Assembly (NCBI GenBank): GCA_017308575.1
Contig: JAFKEQ010000003.1
Span: forward strand, 372,001-436,000
DNA from: Afipia sp.
Lineage (GTDB): Bacteria; Pseudomonadota; Alphaproteobacteria; Rhizobiales; Xanthobacteraceae
Length of the DNA: 64,000 nucleotides
Reading direction: 5' to 3'
In this document: in pieces, positions 10,683 to 20,500 of the stretch
How positions within the stretch are numbered: the first letter of the stretch is position 1
Layout of the letters: every line of letters starts with the position of its first letter
Position numbers and translations under genes: made by a program
Notes under the pieces: generated by a model
Databases searched by the model: none
What the model saw: only the letters and a program-made list of their open reading frames with translations
What the model was told of the DNA's origin: nothing

Positions 10683-11864
10683 GTGACGAACAACGGAACA
10701 TTGCTGCGGACACGCGCGCCGCACCAGCACCACCGTGTCACCTATGTCGAGCTGTTTTTCGACCTCGTCTTCGTTTTCGCGATCACGCAGATTTCCCACA
10801 CCATGCTGGCGCATTTCACGCCGCTCGGCGTGTTGGAGACCGCGCTGCTGTTCCTCGCGGTCTGGTGGGTCTGGATCTATACGTCATGGATCACCAACTG
10901 GCTCGACCCGGAGCGCACGCCGGTCCGGGTCATGTTGTTCGTGTTGATGATCCTCGGCCTGTTGCTGTCCACCTCCATTCCGAAGGCGTTCGAGACGCGC
11001 GGCCTGACGTTTGCGCTGGCTTTCGTCGCCATGCAGGTGGGCCGGTCGCTGTTCACCTATTTCTCGATTCCGAAGTCGCAACCCGGCTGGCGCATGAACC
11101 TGCTACGCATCAGCTGCTGGCTGGCTTGCAGCGGCGTGTTCTGGATCGCGGGCGGCCTGAGCGAGGGGCAGACGCGGCTCTGGCTCTGGATCATTGCGGT
11201 GGCGATCGAATATTGCGGGCCGGTCATGCGCTTCCGGTTTCCGGGGCTGGGCGCGACGCCCCTGGGAGACTGGGAGGTCGAGGGCGGCCATATGGCCGAG
11301 CGCTGCGCGCTCTTCATCATCATCGCGCTTGGCGAATCCATTGTCGTCACCGGCACGACGTTCGGAGAAGCCGCCTGGACTTCCACCGCGATCATGGCGT
11401 TTCTTGTCGCGCTGATCGGCAGTATCGCGATGTGGTGGGTTTATTTCCATCTCGGCGCGGAAGCGGGCGCCGAGCATATCACGCATTCGGATGAGACGGG
11501 ACGGATCGCAAGGTCAGCCTATACGTACATGCACCTGCCGATCGTCGCCGGAATCGTCGTATCGGCGGTGGGCGATGAAATCCTGCTGGCGCATCCCGAC
11601 GGCCATTCGGACATCAAGGCCATCATCGGGATCGTCGGCGGCCCGCTGCTGTTCCTGATCGGAACGCTGTTGTTCAAGCGGCTGATGCGCCATCTGTGGC
11701 AGCTCTCGCACATGGTCGGCATCGCGCTGCTGCTTGCGATGATCCCGCTGGCGCATCATCTCGCGCCGCTTCAGCTATCCGCGGCGACGACGGTCATCAT
11801 GCTGATCGTCGCGGCATGGGAAGCGATCTCACTGGGATCGAAGACGGTGAGCGACGAGGTTTAG
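10683..11864 (+). CDS. ltrA: Low temperature requirement protein A (LtrA) family membrane protein
   Basis: A 393-residue polytopic membrane protein with about ten hydrophobic segments. It opens with HHRVTYVELFFDLVFVFAITQ, the hallmark YxELFFDLVFVFA motif of LtrA proteins, and has the mid-protein HMAERCALFIIIALGESIV signature. LtrA was named from a Listeria cold-growth mutant; its molecular role is unknown. It starts at GTG 10683 after GGAGCGGGG, 17 bp downstream of bolA. It converges with egtD, overlapping by four bases. Confidence 0.9.
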   Translation: MTNNGTLLRTRAPHQHHRVTYVELFFDLVFVFAITQISHTMLAHFTPLGVLETALLFLAVWWVWIYTSWITNWLDPERTPVRVMLFVLMILGLLLSTSIPKAFETRGLTFALAFVAMQVGRSLFTYFSIPKSQPGWRMNLLRISCWLACSGVFWIAGGLSEGQTRLWLWIIAVAIEYCGPVMRFRFPGLGATPLGDWEVEGGHMAERCALFIIIALGESIVVTGTTFGEAAWTSTAIMAFLVALIGSIAMWWVYFHLGAEAGAEHITHSDETGRIARSAYTYMHLPIVAGIVVSAVGDEILLAHPDGHSDIKAIIGIVGGPLLFLIGTLLFKRLMRHLWQLSHMVGIALLLAMIPLAHHLAPLQLSAATTVIMLIVAAWEAISLGSKTVSDEV

Positions 11865-12841
11865 GTTTTAGGTTCGGGTTTCGCCACCAGCGCGTGGACC
11901 GAAAACATCCCGTCCGGATCGGTCCATGTTTCGCGCGATTCCCAACCTGCGCCGCGGGCCAGCGCCGCGAACCGTTCGAGGCTGTACTTGTAGCTGCTCT
12001 CGGTATGGATGGTTTCGCCGGTGCGGAAGCTGAACGTCTGGCCGAGCAGGCGCACCGTCTGCGCCTTGCGGCTGATCAGGTGCATCTCGATGCGATGCCG
12101 GTCCCGGTTGTAGATCGCGCGGTGCTTGAATCCCGACAGATCGAAGTTCGCGCCGAGGTCGCGGTTGATCCGCACCAGCATGTTGAGATTGAATCTCGCG
12201 GTGACGCCAGCTGCATCGTTATAGGCGTCGTAAAGGACACGTTCGTCCTTCTCGAGGTCCACGCCGATGATCAGAGTCGCGCCGTCGCCGAGAATGGCGC
12301 GGGCGCTGCGCAGGAAGGCGCTGGCCTCGTGGGGATCGAAATTGCCGATGGTCGAGCCTGGAAAGAAACCGACCTTCGGCATGTCCTTCACCTCAGGCGG
12401 AAGCTCGAACGGCGTGGTGAAGTCGGCGGTCACCGGATAGACGGCAAGGTCGGGGAAGTCCCCGCGCAGATCGTCGGCCTGATCATTGAGGAAGTCACCC
12501 GAAATATCGACCGGGACGTAAGCACCGAGCGTGCAGCTTTGCAGCAGCAGGCGTACCTTCGTGGTCGCGCCGGCGCCGAATTCGATCAGCGCAGCGTTTT
12601 CCGGAATCGCCGCCGCGATCTGTGCTCCGCAATCGCGCAAGATGCGCAGTTCGGTGCGCGTCGGGTAATATTCGGGAAGGAGCGTGATCTGCTCGAACAG
12701 CTTCGAGCCGGTTTCGTCATAGAAGTATTTCGGCGACAGGCGTTTCGGCTGCTGCGACAGCCCGGCGATCACATCCTTGGCGAACGGACAGTCCTTCGGA
12801 TCAAGAAGCTCATGGGGCAGCGCAGCCAGAGGCATGTTCAT
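11861..12841 (-). CDS. egtD: L-histidine N-alpha-methyltransferase (EgtD)
   Basis: SAM-dependent enzyme making hercynine (trimethylhistidine), the first step to ergothioneine. The 326-residue protein has the EgtD hallmarks FDETGSKLFEQIT-type N-terminal segment (here YFYDETGSKLFEQI), YYPTRTE, the SAM loop IEFGAGATTKVRLLL, FFPGSTIGNFDPHEA, and the C-terminal substrate loop with FSFRTGETIHTE. egtB lies immediately upstream on the same strand (22-bp gap), so the two form an operon transcribed from the grxD side. Confidence 0.95.
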   Translation of the reverse strand: MNMPLAALPHELLDPKDCPFAKDVIAGLSQQPKRLSPKYFYDETGSKLFEQITLLPEYYPTRTELRILRDCGAQIAAAIPENAALIEFGAGATTKVRLLLQSCTLGAYVPVDISGDFLNDQADDLRGDFPDLAVYPVTADFTTPFELPPEVKDMPKVGFFPGSTIGNFDPHEASAFLRSARAILGDGATLIIGVDLEKDERVLYDAYNDAAGVTARFNLNMLVRINRDLGANFDLSGFKHRAIYNRDRHRIEMHLISRKAQTVRLLGQTFSFRTGETIHTESSYKYSLERFAALARGAGWESRETWTDPDGMFSVHALVAKPEPKT

Positions 12842-12863
12842 GGCGACCTCGCGTGTTCGGATG

Positions 12864-14144
12864 TCAGACGGCGTAGTCCGCGAGGCGCAGCCCCGTGAAT
12901 TGCCAGCGGTGGTGCGGATAGAAGAAGTTGCGATAGGTGACGCGGCTGTGATTGTCCGGCGTCGCCAGTGACGAGCCGCGCAGCACGTACTGGTTCACCA
13001 TGAACTTGCCGTTGTATTCGCCGAGCGCGCCTTCGATGGCGCGGTATCCGGGATAGGGTGCGTAGGAACTGCGGGTCCACTGCCAGACGAGACCAAAGGC
13101 ATCGTTGAGATGACCGGCGCGGGCCGCGACCTCCCATTCCATCTCAGTCGGCAGATGTTTGCCACTCCAGCGCGCGAAGGCGTCGGCCTCGTAGTAGCTG
13201 ACATGCGAGACGGGCGCGGAGGGATCGACCGGCTGCAGACCGCCGAGGGTCATGATCTGCCAACCTTCAGAATTTGCGCCGTCAATGTTGCGCCAGTGGC
13301 CGGGAGCGTCCCAGCCTTCACGCTCGACCGTGGCGAAGCCGTCCATCAACCAGAGCGTCGGTGTCCGGTAGCCGCCGTCCTTCATGAAGGCCAGCCATTC
13401 GGCATTGGTCACGAGGTTGCGCGCCAGCTTCACCGGACCGACCAGCGCGCGATGTGCGGGCTTTTCGTTGTCGAAATGGAATGACTCGTCGGTATGGCCG
13501 ATGGTGTGGATGCCCTCCATCAGCGTGACCCATTCGTCGCCGGTGCGGGTCGATGACGGGAATTTCCATGCCGGGTCGTAGGCGGGCGGGATCGGGTTCT
13601 GGGCGAAGGCATGCAGGATGTCGGTGAACAGCAACTCCTGATGCTGCTGCTCGTGGTTGAGGCCGACCTCGATGAGCGGCTCCAGCTTCGTGAGAGTCGC
13701 CTCGTCTGCGGTCTCGAAAAATGCCGCGACGGCGGCATCGACATGTTTCCGGTAGGCCGTCACCTCATCCGCGCCGGGCCGGGTGAGGTGGCCGCGCTGA
13801 GCGCGGGCGTGGCGGGGGCCGGCGCTGACGTAATAGGAGTTGAACAGGTAAGCGTAGTCCGGGTGATAGGGCTGGTAGCCGGGCGAATGCTCGCCGAGCA
13901 GAAACTGCTCCCAGAACCAGGTGACGTGAGCGCGGTGCCATTTGGTGGGGCTGGCGTCCGGCATCGACTGGATCAACTGGTCTTCCGCCGACAGCGGGGC
14001 TGCTCTGCGCTCGGTCTCGTCCCGGACAGTCCGGTAGGAGGCCAACAGTCGGGCGGCGCGCTGGTCGCGGGTTTCTCGGCTGGGATCGGCCTTGAGGGGA
14101 ACAGGGGTCGCGGAGCGGGCTGGCTGTGAGGCTGTTTTCGTCAC
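12864..14144 (-). CDS. egtB: Ergothioneine biosynthesis sulfoxide synthase EgtB
   Basis: Non-heme iron enzyme that oxidatively couples hercynine to a thiol. The 426-residue protein has an N-terminal DinB-like domain with the metal ligands in KWHRAHVTWFWEQFL and GLNHEQQHQELL, and a C-terminal FGE-sulfatase (C-type lectin) domain ending in SRVTYRNFFYPHHRWQFTG. The iron triad (one H plus HxxxH-type pair) looks intact. No egtA, egtC or egtE is near, which fits either a cysteine-using EgtB variant or remote genes. It is first in the egtB-egtD operon. Confidence 0.94.
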   Translation of the reverse strand: MTKTASQPARSATPVPLKADPSRETRDQRAARLLASYRTVRDETERRAAPLSAEDQLIQSMPDASPTKWHRAHVTWFWEQFLLGEHSPGYQPYHPDYAYLFNSYYVSAGPRHARAQRGHLTRPGADEVTAYRKHVDAAVAAFFETADEATLTKLEPLIEVGLNHEQQHQELLFTDILHAFAQNPIPPAYDPAWKFPSSTRTGDEWVTLMEGIHTIGHTDESFHFDNEKPAHRALVGPVKLARNLVTNAEWLAFMKDGGYRTPTLWLMDGFATVEREGWDAPGHWRNIDGANSEGWQIMTLGGLQPVDPSAPVSHVSYYEADAFARWSGKHLPTEMEWEVAARAGHLNDAFGLVWQWTRSSYAPYPGYRAIEGALGEYNGKFMVNQYVLRGSSLATPDNHSRVTYRNFFYPHHRWQFTGLRLADYAV

Positions 14145-14435
14145 GCGAATCTCCGGTTCTGGGGAGAACGATGCTTCGCCGGATCAGTTCCGGAGAACGG
14201 ATGTTCGTAAATGGGGTCGTCGGCAGATGATTAAAGCCCCAACGAGCCACAAAGTGGATACGGCAGGAAGGTTAATCCGGTTTCAGGTCGCTGCAAGCCG
14301 GGGCCTCGAGAGGGGCAGCATGGCACCTCTTCGGCGAATTGATTGGGCTGGGGAACCGTTTCGGGCTACATATATGATCCGGAAGGCGGGACATGATGTG
14401 TTCCGCGGCAAGCCAGTTTCACCAAGGACGCGACT

Positions 14436-14771
14436 ATGAGCATCGAGCAATTCATCGACAACGAAGTGAAGTCCAACGACGTCGTGCTGTTCATGAAGGG
14501 CACGCCGCAGTTTCCGCAGTGCGGTTTCTCGGGCCAGGTGGTCCAGATCCTCGACCACGTCGGCGTTCCCTACAAGGGCCTGAACGTCCTCGAATCCGGC
14601 GAACTGCGCGACGGCATCAAGATCTATTCGAACTGGCCGACCATTCCGCAGCTCTATGTGAAGGGTGAGTTCGTCGGCGGCTGCGATATCATCCGCGAGA
14701 TGTTCCAGGCGGGCGAACTGCAGCAGCTTTTCGCCGACAAGGGCGTGACGGCTCAGCAGCCTGCTGGCTGA
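14436..14771 (+). CDS. grxD: Monothiol glutaredoxin, Grx4 family
   Basis: A 111-residue glutaredoxin with the monothiol active site CGFS ([13 protein letters not shown]), glutathione-binding elements [27 protein letters not shown], and full length for Grx4. These proteins carry a [2Fe-2S] cluster bridged by glutathione and work with BolA. The probable partner bolA is at 10429. ATG 14436 begins [11 protein letters not shown] as in homologues. Confidence 0.95.
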   Translation: MSIEQFIDNEVKSNDVVLFMKGTPQFPQCGFSGQVVQILDHVGVPYKGLNVLESGELRDGIKIYSNWPTIPQLYVKGEFVGGCDIIREMFQAGELQQLFADKGVTAQQPAG

Positions 14772-14777
14772 ATGGTC

Positions 14778-14825
14778 GGGCATGATCTGATCCGATAACG
14801 GGTGCCCGTTTTTCGAGATTGTGCC
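14778..14825. repeat. Dispersed palindromic element, family C (degenerate copy)
   Basis: GGGCATGATCTGATCC followed by a central GGGTGCCCGTTTTTC and a right arm GATTGTGCC. It is a decayed version of the clean palindrome at 32554-32602. It lies directly after grxD and could double as its terminator, though the arms are imperfect. Confidence 0.6.
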
Positions 14826-14995
14826 TGAGACTTATTTGGCGACGGCGGCTCCGCAAGCCGCCTCGCCTGTGACTCTCAATCCGACCGATACACCTCCTCC
14901 CAGGTCCGGACATGCATGATCCGGCATAACCTTGGGGGGAATTTTTATGTCGATTTTTCGCCGCTGCGAGCCTCTCTTTAAGAGATTGCGGGAGA

Positions 14996-16063
14996 TCACG
15001 CCTTCGACGTGATATCCCGGATCGCCGAAATCGTTTCCTCGATCATCGCCGCGCTCACGTCCAGATGCGTGCAGGCACGGATGCGGTGATCCAGCGCGCC
15101 GGTCAGGATGCCGCGCGCGCGTAACTCCGCGATCATCTGCGTTGTGCCGATGCCGGTTGCTGCCGGATCGAAAAAGATCAGGTTGGTTTCGGGCTGGTTC
15201 ACGGCGATGCCGGGAATCTGAGCGAGGCCCCGTGCCAGCACGCGGGCGTTGGCGTGGTCGTCGGAAAGCCGGTCGACGTGATGATCGAGCGCATAGAGGC
15301 AGGCCGCCGCGCAGATGCCACTCTGGCGCATCGCGCCACCGAGACGCTGTTTCCAGCGCCAGACTTCATCGATGAACGCGTCCGTACCCGCAATCACGGC
15401 TCCGATCGGCGCGCCGAGCCCCTTGCTGAAATCGATCCAGACCGAGTCCCAGCCCTCGGCCATGTCGCGCGCGGAGATGCCGGTGGCGACGCAAGCATTC
15501 ATCAGCCGCGCGCCGTCCATATGCGTGATGAGGCCGTGGTCGCGGGCAATCGCGGTGATGGCGTCGAGATCGGCTTTCTTCCAGATCGTGCCGCCGCCGA
15601 TATTCGCCGTCTGCTCGACGCTGACCACGCGCTGCGGAGCCGAGTAGCGCGACGCGGGCTGGATCGCCGCGCGGAATGTCTCCGGCGAGAAAATTCCGTT
15701 TTCACCCGGCAGCGGCGTGATCTGGAAACCGCCGAGCGCCGCATGCGCGCCGCCTTCGCGCGTGTTCACATGGGCGGACGGATGCGCGAGGATTTCATCG
15801 CCGGGGCGGCAGTGCACCAGCGTCGCGGCGATGTTGCACATGGTTCCGGACGGCAGGAAGACCGCGGCTTCCTTGCCGAGCATCTCCGCCACCCGTTCGC
15901 ACAGCGCGATGGTGGTGAGATCGTCGCCGATCTGTTCGTCGCCGACATCCGCGCGCGCCATCGCCTCGCGCATGCCCTGCGTGGGCCGCGTCTGGGTGTC
16001 CGACATCAGGTTGATGCGGACCGGCGGCAGCTTCGGGTCGGACGGGGTGGGGGTCATTCTCAT
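14996..16063 (-). CDS. ltaE: Low-specificity L-threonine aldolase
   Basis: PLP enzyme cleaving L-threonine or allo-threonine to glycine and acetaldehyde. The 355-residue protein has the family start INLMSDTQTRPTQGMREAM, the PSGTMCNIAA loop, THMDGARLMNA with the PLP-ring aspartate, and the Schiff-base lysine in WIDFSKGLGAPIGAV. ATG 16063 follows AGGAATTGCC. Single gene, divergent from the serine hydrolase at 16208. Confidence 0.92.
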   Translation of the reverse strand: MRMTPTPSDPKLPPVRINLMSDTQTRPTQGMREAMARADVGDEQIGDDLTTIALCERVAEMLGKEAAVFLPSGTMCNIAATLVHCRPGDEILAHPSAHVNTREGGAHAALGGFQITPLPGENGIFSPETFRAAIQPASRYSAPQRVVSVEQTANIGGGTIWKKADLDAITAIARDHGLITHMDGARLMNACVATGISARDMAEGWDSVWIDFSKGLGAPIGAVIAGTDAFIDEVWRWKQRLGGAMRQSGICAAACLYALDHHVDRLSDDHANARVLARGLAQIPGIAVNQPETNLIFFDPAATGIGTTQMIAELRARGILTGALDHRIRACTHLDVSAAMIEETISAIRDITSKA

Positions 16064-16207
16064 GGCAATTCCTGCGCGGCATTTAATTTGCGGTTGTCAC
16101 GATGTATTCAAAAAAGGCCCGCCGGTCCAATGCAAGTCGCGCGGATCGGCTGTTTGCATTGAAGCAGCCAGCCGCTAGGCTTGCGGCGTCGTATTTTGAT
16201 TTGCCGC

Positions 16208-17512
16208 ATGAGGTCGATCTTGCATTTTGACACTTTTGGCCGCGCCACCATCCGTCGGTTCGCAATGGGCGTGTTTCTCATCGTGACGGCAGTCTGCCTT
16301 GGGACACAGGCGTTCGCGGGCCCTCTCGGGAAAACATCGGCGGCGGCCGCGGGCTTTCATGCCGACAGGCTGGCCCGCATCACCGAATATTTCAACCACG
16401 AGGTCGCGATCAGGAAGATTCCTGGCGCCATCATCCTGATCCAGCGGCGAGGCGTGCCGGCCTACTACGAAGCCTTCGGCGTGCGCAATCCCGAGACCAA
16501 GGCGCCGATGACGCCGGACACCATCTTCACGCTGTTTTCGATGAGCAAGCCGATCACGTCAGTGGCCGCGATGCTGCTGGTGGAGCAAGGCAAGCTTGGG
16601 CTCGATGACGAGGTCGGCCAGTACATCCATGGATTCTACGACATCAAGGTCGGCGCGGAGAAGCCCGGCCCCGACGGCAAGCCGGTGCTTGATCTCGTCG
16701 CGCCGGACCGGCCGATCCTGATCCACGATCTGTTGCGGCAATCGGCGGGCATTCCCTATGCGTCGCTGTCCTATGGCGTGGTGAAGAAGCCATACGAGGA
16801 TGCCGACCTGATGTCCGGCAAATTCACCAACGCCGAGGTGGCGGACAAGATCGCGGCGCTGCCGCTCATCAGCCAGCCGGGAAAATACTGGACTTATGGA
16901 CACGCGACCGACGTGCTCGGGCGCGTGATCGAAATCGTATCCGGAAAGTCGCTCTATGCGTTCGAAAAGGAGAACCTGCTCGATCCGCTCGGCATGAAGA
17001 ACACGACATTCTTTATCACCGAGCCTGAACGCAAGGCGCTGCTCGCCGAGCCGTGGCCGAACAAATGGGACAAGCTCGACCGCGATCCGAGGATCGTTAC
17101 CAAATGGGAATCCGGTGGCGGCGGCATGGTGTCCACCATCACCGACTATTCGCACTTCCTTCAGATGCTGCTGAACGGCGGCGTATTCAACGGCAAGCAG
17201 ATTCTGGCGCGCAAGACTGTGGACTTCATGACGGCGAACCATATCGGCGAAGGGACCGGCATCAAGCCGTGGGCCTATTACTTCCCGGGCGGCGGGTATG
17301 GTTTCGGTCTTGGCTTTGCTGTGCGCACGGATGCCGGCGTCAGCCACTGGCCCGGCTCGGTCGGTGAATACGAATGGAGCGGAGGGAGCGGGACATATTT
17401 CCTCGTCGATCCGAAGGAAGAGATGTTCGCGATCCTCATGGTCCAGTCGCCGTCCCAGCGCGGGCGGATTCAGTCCGCGCTCAAGAGCATGATCTACAGC
17501 GCGCTGAAGTAA
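16208..17512 (+). CDS. Exported serine hydrolase of the beta-lactamase (class C/esterase) fold
   Basis: A signal peptide (hydrophobic stretch MGVFLIVTAVCLGTQAFA) is followed by a penicillin-binding-protein-like domain. The nucleophile motif is FSMSKPIT (SxxK), the tyrosine motif lies in YWTYGHATDVLG, and a GGGMVSTITDYSHFLQML segment is typical of EstB/class C-type esterases. Length is 434 from ATG 16208. A TTG at 16181 and an ATG at 16265 are alternative starts; none has a strong ribosome site, so the N-terminus is uncertain. More likely a D,D-peptidase or esterase than a true antibiotic-degrading enzyme. Confidence 0.87.
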   Translation: MRSILHFDTFGRATIRRFAMGVFLIVTAVCLGTQAFAGPLGKTSAAAAGFHADRLARITEYFNHEVAIRKIPGAIILIQRRGVPAYYEAFGVRNPETKAPMTPDTIFTLFSMSKPITSVAAMLLVEQGKLGLDDEVGQYIHGFYDIKVGAEKPGPDGKPVLDLVAPDRPILIHDLLRQSAGIPYASLSYGVVKKPYEDADLMSGKFTNAEVADKIAALPLISQPGKYWTYGHATDVLGRVIEIVSGKSLYAFEKENLLDPLGMKNTTFFITEPERKALLAEPWPNKWDKLDRDPRIVTKWESGGGGMVSTITDYSHFLQMLLNGGVFNGKQILARKTVDFMTANHIGEGTGIKPWAYYFPGGGYGFGLGFAVRTDAGVSHWPGSVGEYEWSGGSGTYFLVDPKEEMFAILMVQSPSQRGRIQSALKSMIYSALK

Positions 17513-17524
17513 TCAGAGTTCAGC

Positions 17525-20500
17525 TCAGAATTTCACGGCGAGGTTGGCCTTGAGCGCATGCGCGCTGGCATCGGATGCGATGCGGCCGGTGTAGAGCAGC
17601 GCAAGCACGGTGTTGCGGTAAATCTGCGCATCGAGCCCGGCTTCGACCAGCAGCGTGTCGGCGGCAATCGGCACGCCCGCGATGGCGAATGGCGCGGAGC
17701 CGGACGCGAATGTCATCAGCGATGTCGGGGCGATGTGGTTGTACGCATGCTGCCAGCCGAGTGAGCCGCGTGCCGTCATCAGCCAGGGACCGAGCGCGGG
17801 GATCGGTGCCTGTGCGCGCAGGCCGAGAGTCGTGAATGTCACCGACGTATTGGCTTCCGCCACGGTCAAGGCGGCGGGGCCGCCGCTTTCGACGAAGCTA
17901 TCGCTGTTCACGCGGACATAAGCGAGATTTCCGAAGGCTTCGGTGGCGAGCCAGCTCTTGTGCAGGCGATACGCGGCTTCGCCGAACACCTGCGATGTGC
18001 TGGCGCCATAGTTGGCCGTCGCTGTATCGGCAAAGCCGGGGAAGGCGATCGTGCGGGTGGTCGTGATGTCATGATGCGAATAGGCCGCGCCGGTGCGGAA
18101 CATGATGTCGCCCATCTGTCCGCCGCCGTAAGCCGCGAGATGGAAGGTATCGATGGTGCCGGATGAGCCGCGTGCATCGACACGCGCATCGGTGCGGCCG
18201 CCGCCTGTCGCGATGCCGAACCGCCAGTTGTGATTGAGCGTCACATCCACGCCGCCGATGGCTCCGCCGGTGGAGGCGCGCAGCGTCGCGGCGTTGCCGT
18301 CGCTGTTGAGCCGGGTCCAGTTGCCGTAGCCCTGCACCCATGCGCCATAGATCGGAGCGATGACGGGAGGCGGGGCCTTGACCGGCCATTTGGGACCGCC
18401 TTTGATCTTGCGCGCTTTCTTCGCGTAGGCAAGCGCGGCCTCATCTTCCTCCGCGAATCCTGTCGCGAATGTTCCGGCCCAACCCTGCGCAGTGTCCAAT
18501 CGTTGCCGTCCGAGAATAGTGTCGCGCACCACCGTGCTTTCATCCAGCATCAGCGCATGCAGGCTCGGATGGATCTCACCCGATACACTATCGAATGCGG
18601 TGCGCGCCTGCTCAGGCGTCAAAACCAGCGCGGCATCGACAACCGGATTCCCCATTCCCAGAGTTTCCAGTGCGCGTCCCGCCGAAATCTGGTTCGGCGT
18701 GATGCCGATGCTGGCGAAGTCGATGCTGTTGCGCGCTAGCGTGAGATAGACGTTGTTGGGATCGTAGGTCAGCGTCGGATCGAGGAAGGCGAAGTTCGAG
18801 GTGACGTCCGCAAAATTGCCGGTACGGGCAAGGGTCGATGTGAGAATGGTGTAGACGGTGCTCGGGTTGTAACTGCCGATTGCCGACGTCACCTGCACCG
18901 TGCCGCCGTTGATATTGGCTGCGCCTGTGACGTTCACGAGGTCCGAGAATCCGGCCGCGTTCACGTTGACATTGTAGAACGAGTTCAACGCTTGGGTGTA
19001 AGTGCCTTTGACGTTGAGTGTGCCGATGGCATTGGCGAGTCCCGGCGCGATCGTGCCGTTGACGGTGGTGGCTCCCACCGTGCCGGTGCCGCCGAGCGTG
19101 CCGCTGCTGTTCGCCGTTGTGGCGCTGTTCGACAAGTTTCCCGTCACTAGCATGGTGCCGTCATTGATGGTCGTCGTGCCGGTATAGGCCGAGCCGTCGC
19201 CGCTCATGGTCTGCGTGCCGGTGCCCTGCTTGATGAGGCCGCCGCTGCCGGTGATGGCGCCCTGGAAGTCGCGATTGAGATTGTTGCCGAAGGTCAGCGA
19301 TCCCGTGCCGGTCGCGAGCGTGCCAACGCCGCTGCTGAACGCGCCGACCGTCTGGCTGAAATTATTCAGGTCGAACGTCGCGTTGCCGAAGATGAAAAGA
19401 CTTCCGGTCGAGGCCAGACGATCGCTGGCGCCGAGCTTGAGGGTGCCTCCGGCGACGGAGGTGCCGCCGGTGTAGGTATTGGCGCCCGTCAGGGTCATCG
19501 TCCCCGCGCCATCCTTGAGGACGTCGCCGGTGCCGGAAATCAGGTTGCTGAAGGTGAAATTATTGGAGCGGTCAAACGCGAGGTGAGAGTTGTTCAGGAT
19601 GTTTCCGGCGACAGAGCCGGTGGCGCCGCCATCGCCGATCTTGAGCGTGCCGCCGGAGACAGTGGTCAATCCCGTGTAGGTATTGTTGCCCGTCAAGGCG
19701 AGATAGCCAGTGCCAGCCTGTTCGAATGTTCCGCTGCCGGAGATGACGCCGCCATAGGATTCAAAAAGAGATGACAGCTTGACGATCATCGCGCCGTTAT
19801 TCGCGACGTCACCCTTGATAAGTCCATCGGCTCCGCCGTTGCCGAATTGCGCCGTTGCGCCGGATGAGATGTTGATCTTTCCGGAAAACGAATTGGGATT
19901 TGCGTTATGGCCGGTCAGGATGGTGGTGCCGGCGAGGAAGTTCACCGTTGCGGTGTTGACGGTCGGAGGGGTGACATTGTCCAGGAGCGATGCCGAGAAA
20001 ATGTAGTTGCTGGACGTATGATTGAAGTTGATCTGGCTCGTTCCTCCTCCGAGGGCGACGCTGTTTGCATTTAGCGTGCCGGGGGCGGCGGCAGGGTCGG
20101 CTGCGGCGGCGCCGATATTGATGATGCTGTTCGAGCCGGTGCTCACGGCATTCCCGGTCGAGTTCACATTCACGACGCCGCCATTGGCGATCGTGAGAGT
20201 GGCTGCGCCGCCGCTGAGGCCGAGATAAAGGCCCTGACCGGGCGTGTTCTTTTGCGAATCCGTAATGGTCCAGACCGAATTCGCGCCGGTCACGGTCGCG
20301 TTGGCGGTTGAATTGACGCCATCGGCGATGGAGGCATGGCCGGTGTTGAGTGTGCCTCCATTCGAAACGGTCAGGATAGCGTTGGAGCCAAACGCTTGAC
20401 CAACAAGTATGTCGTACGGCGTCGTCAATGCGGACCCCGCGCCGGTCACGGTGACCGTGGCTGTCGCGGTGGTCCTGCCAATCCGGAAGTCCGCTTCCGA

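Noticed and set aside
16208..17512. True beta-lactamase (antibiotic resistance)
   Set aside because: The SxxK and Tyr motifs place it in the wider class C/esterase fold, but the typical YxN and KTG motifs are not clear, so resistance cannot be claimed.
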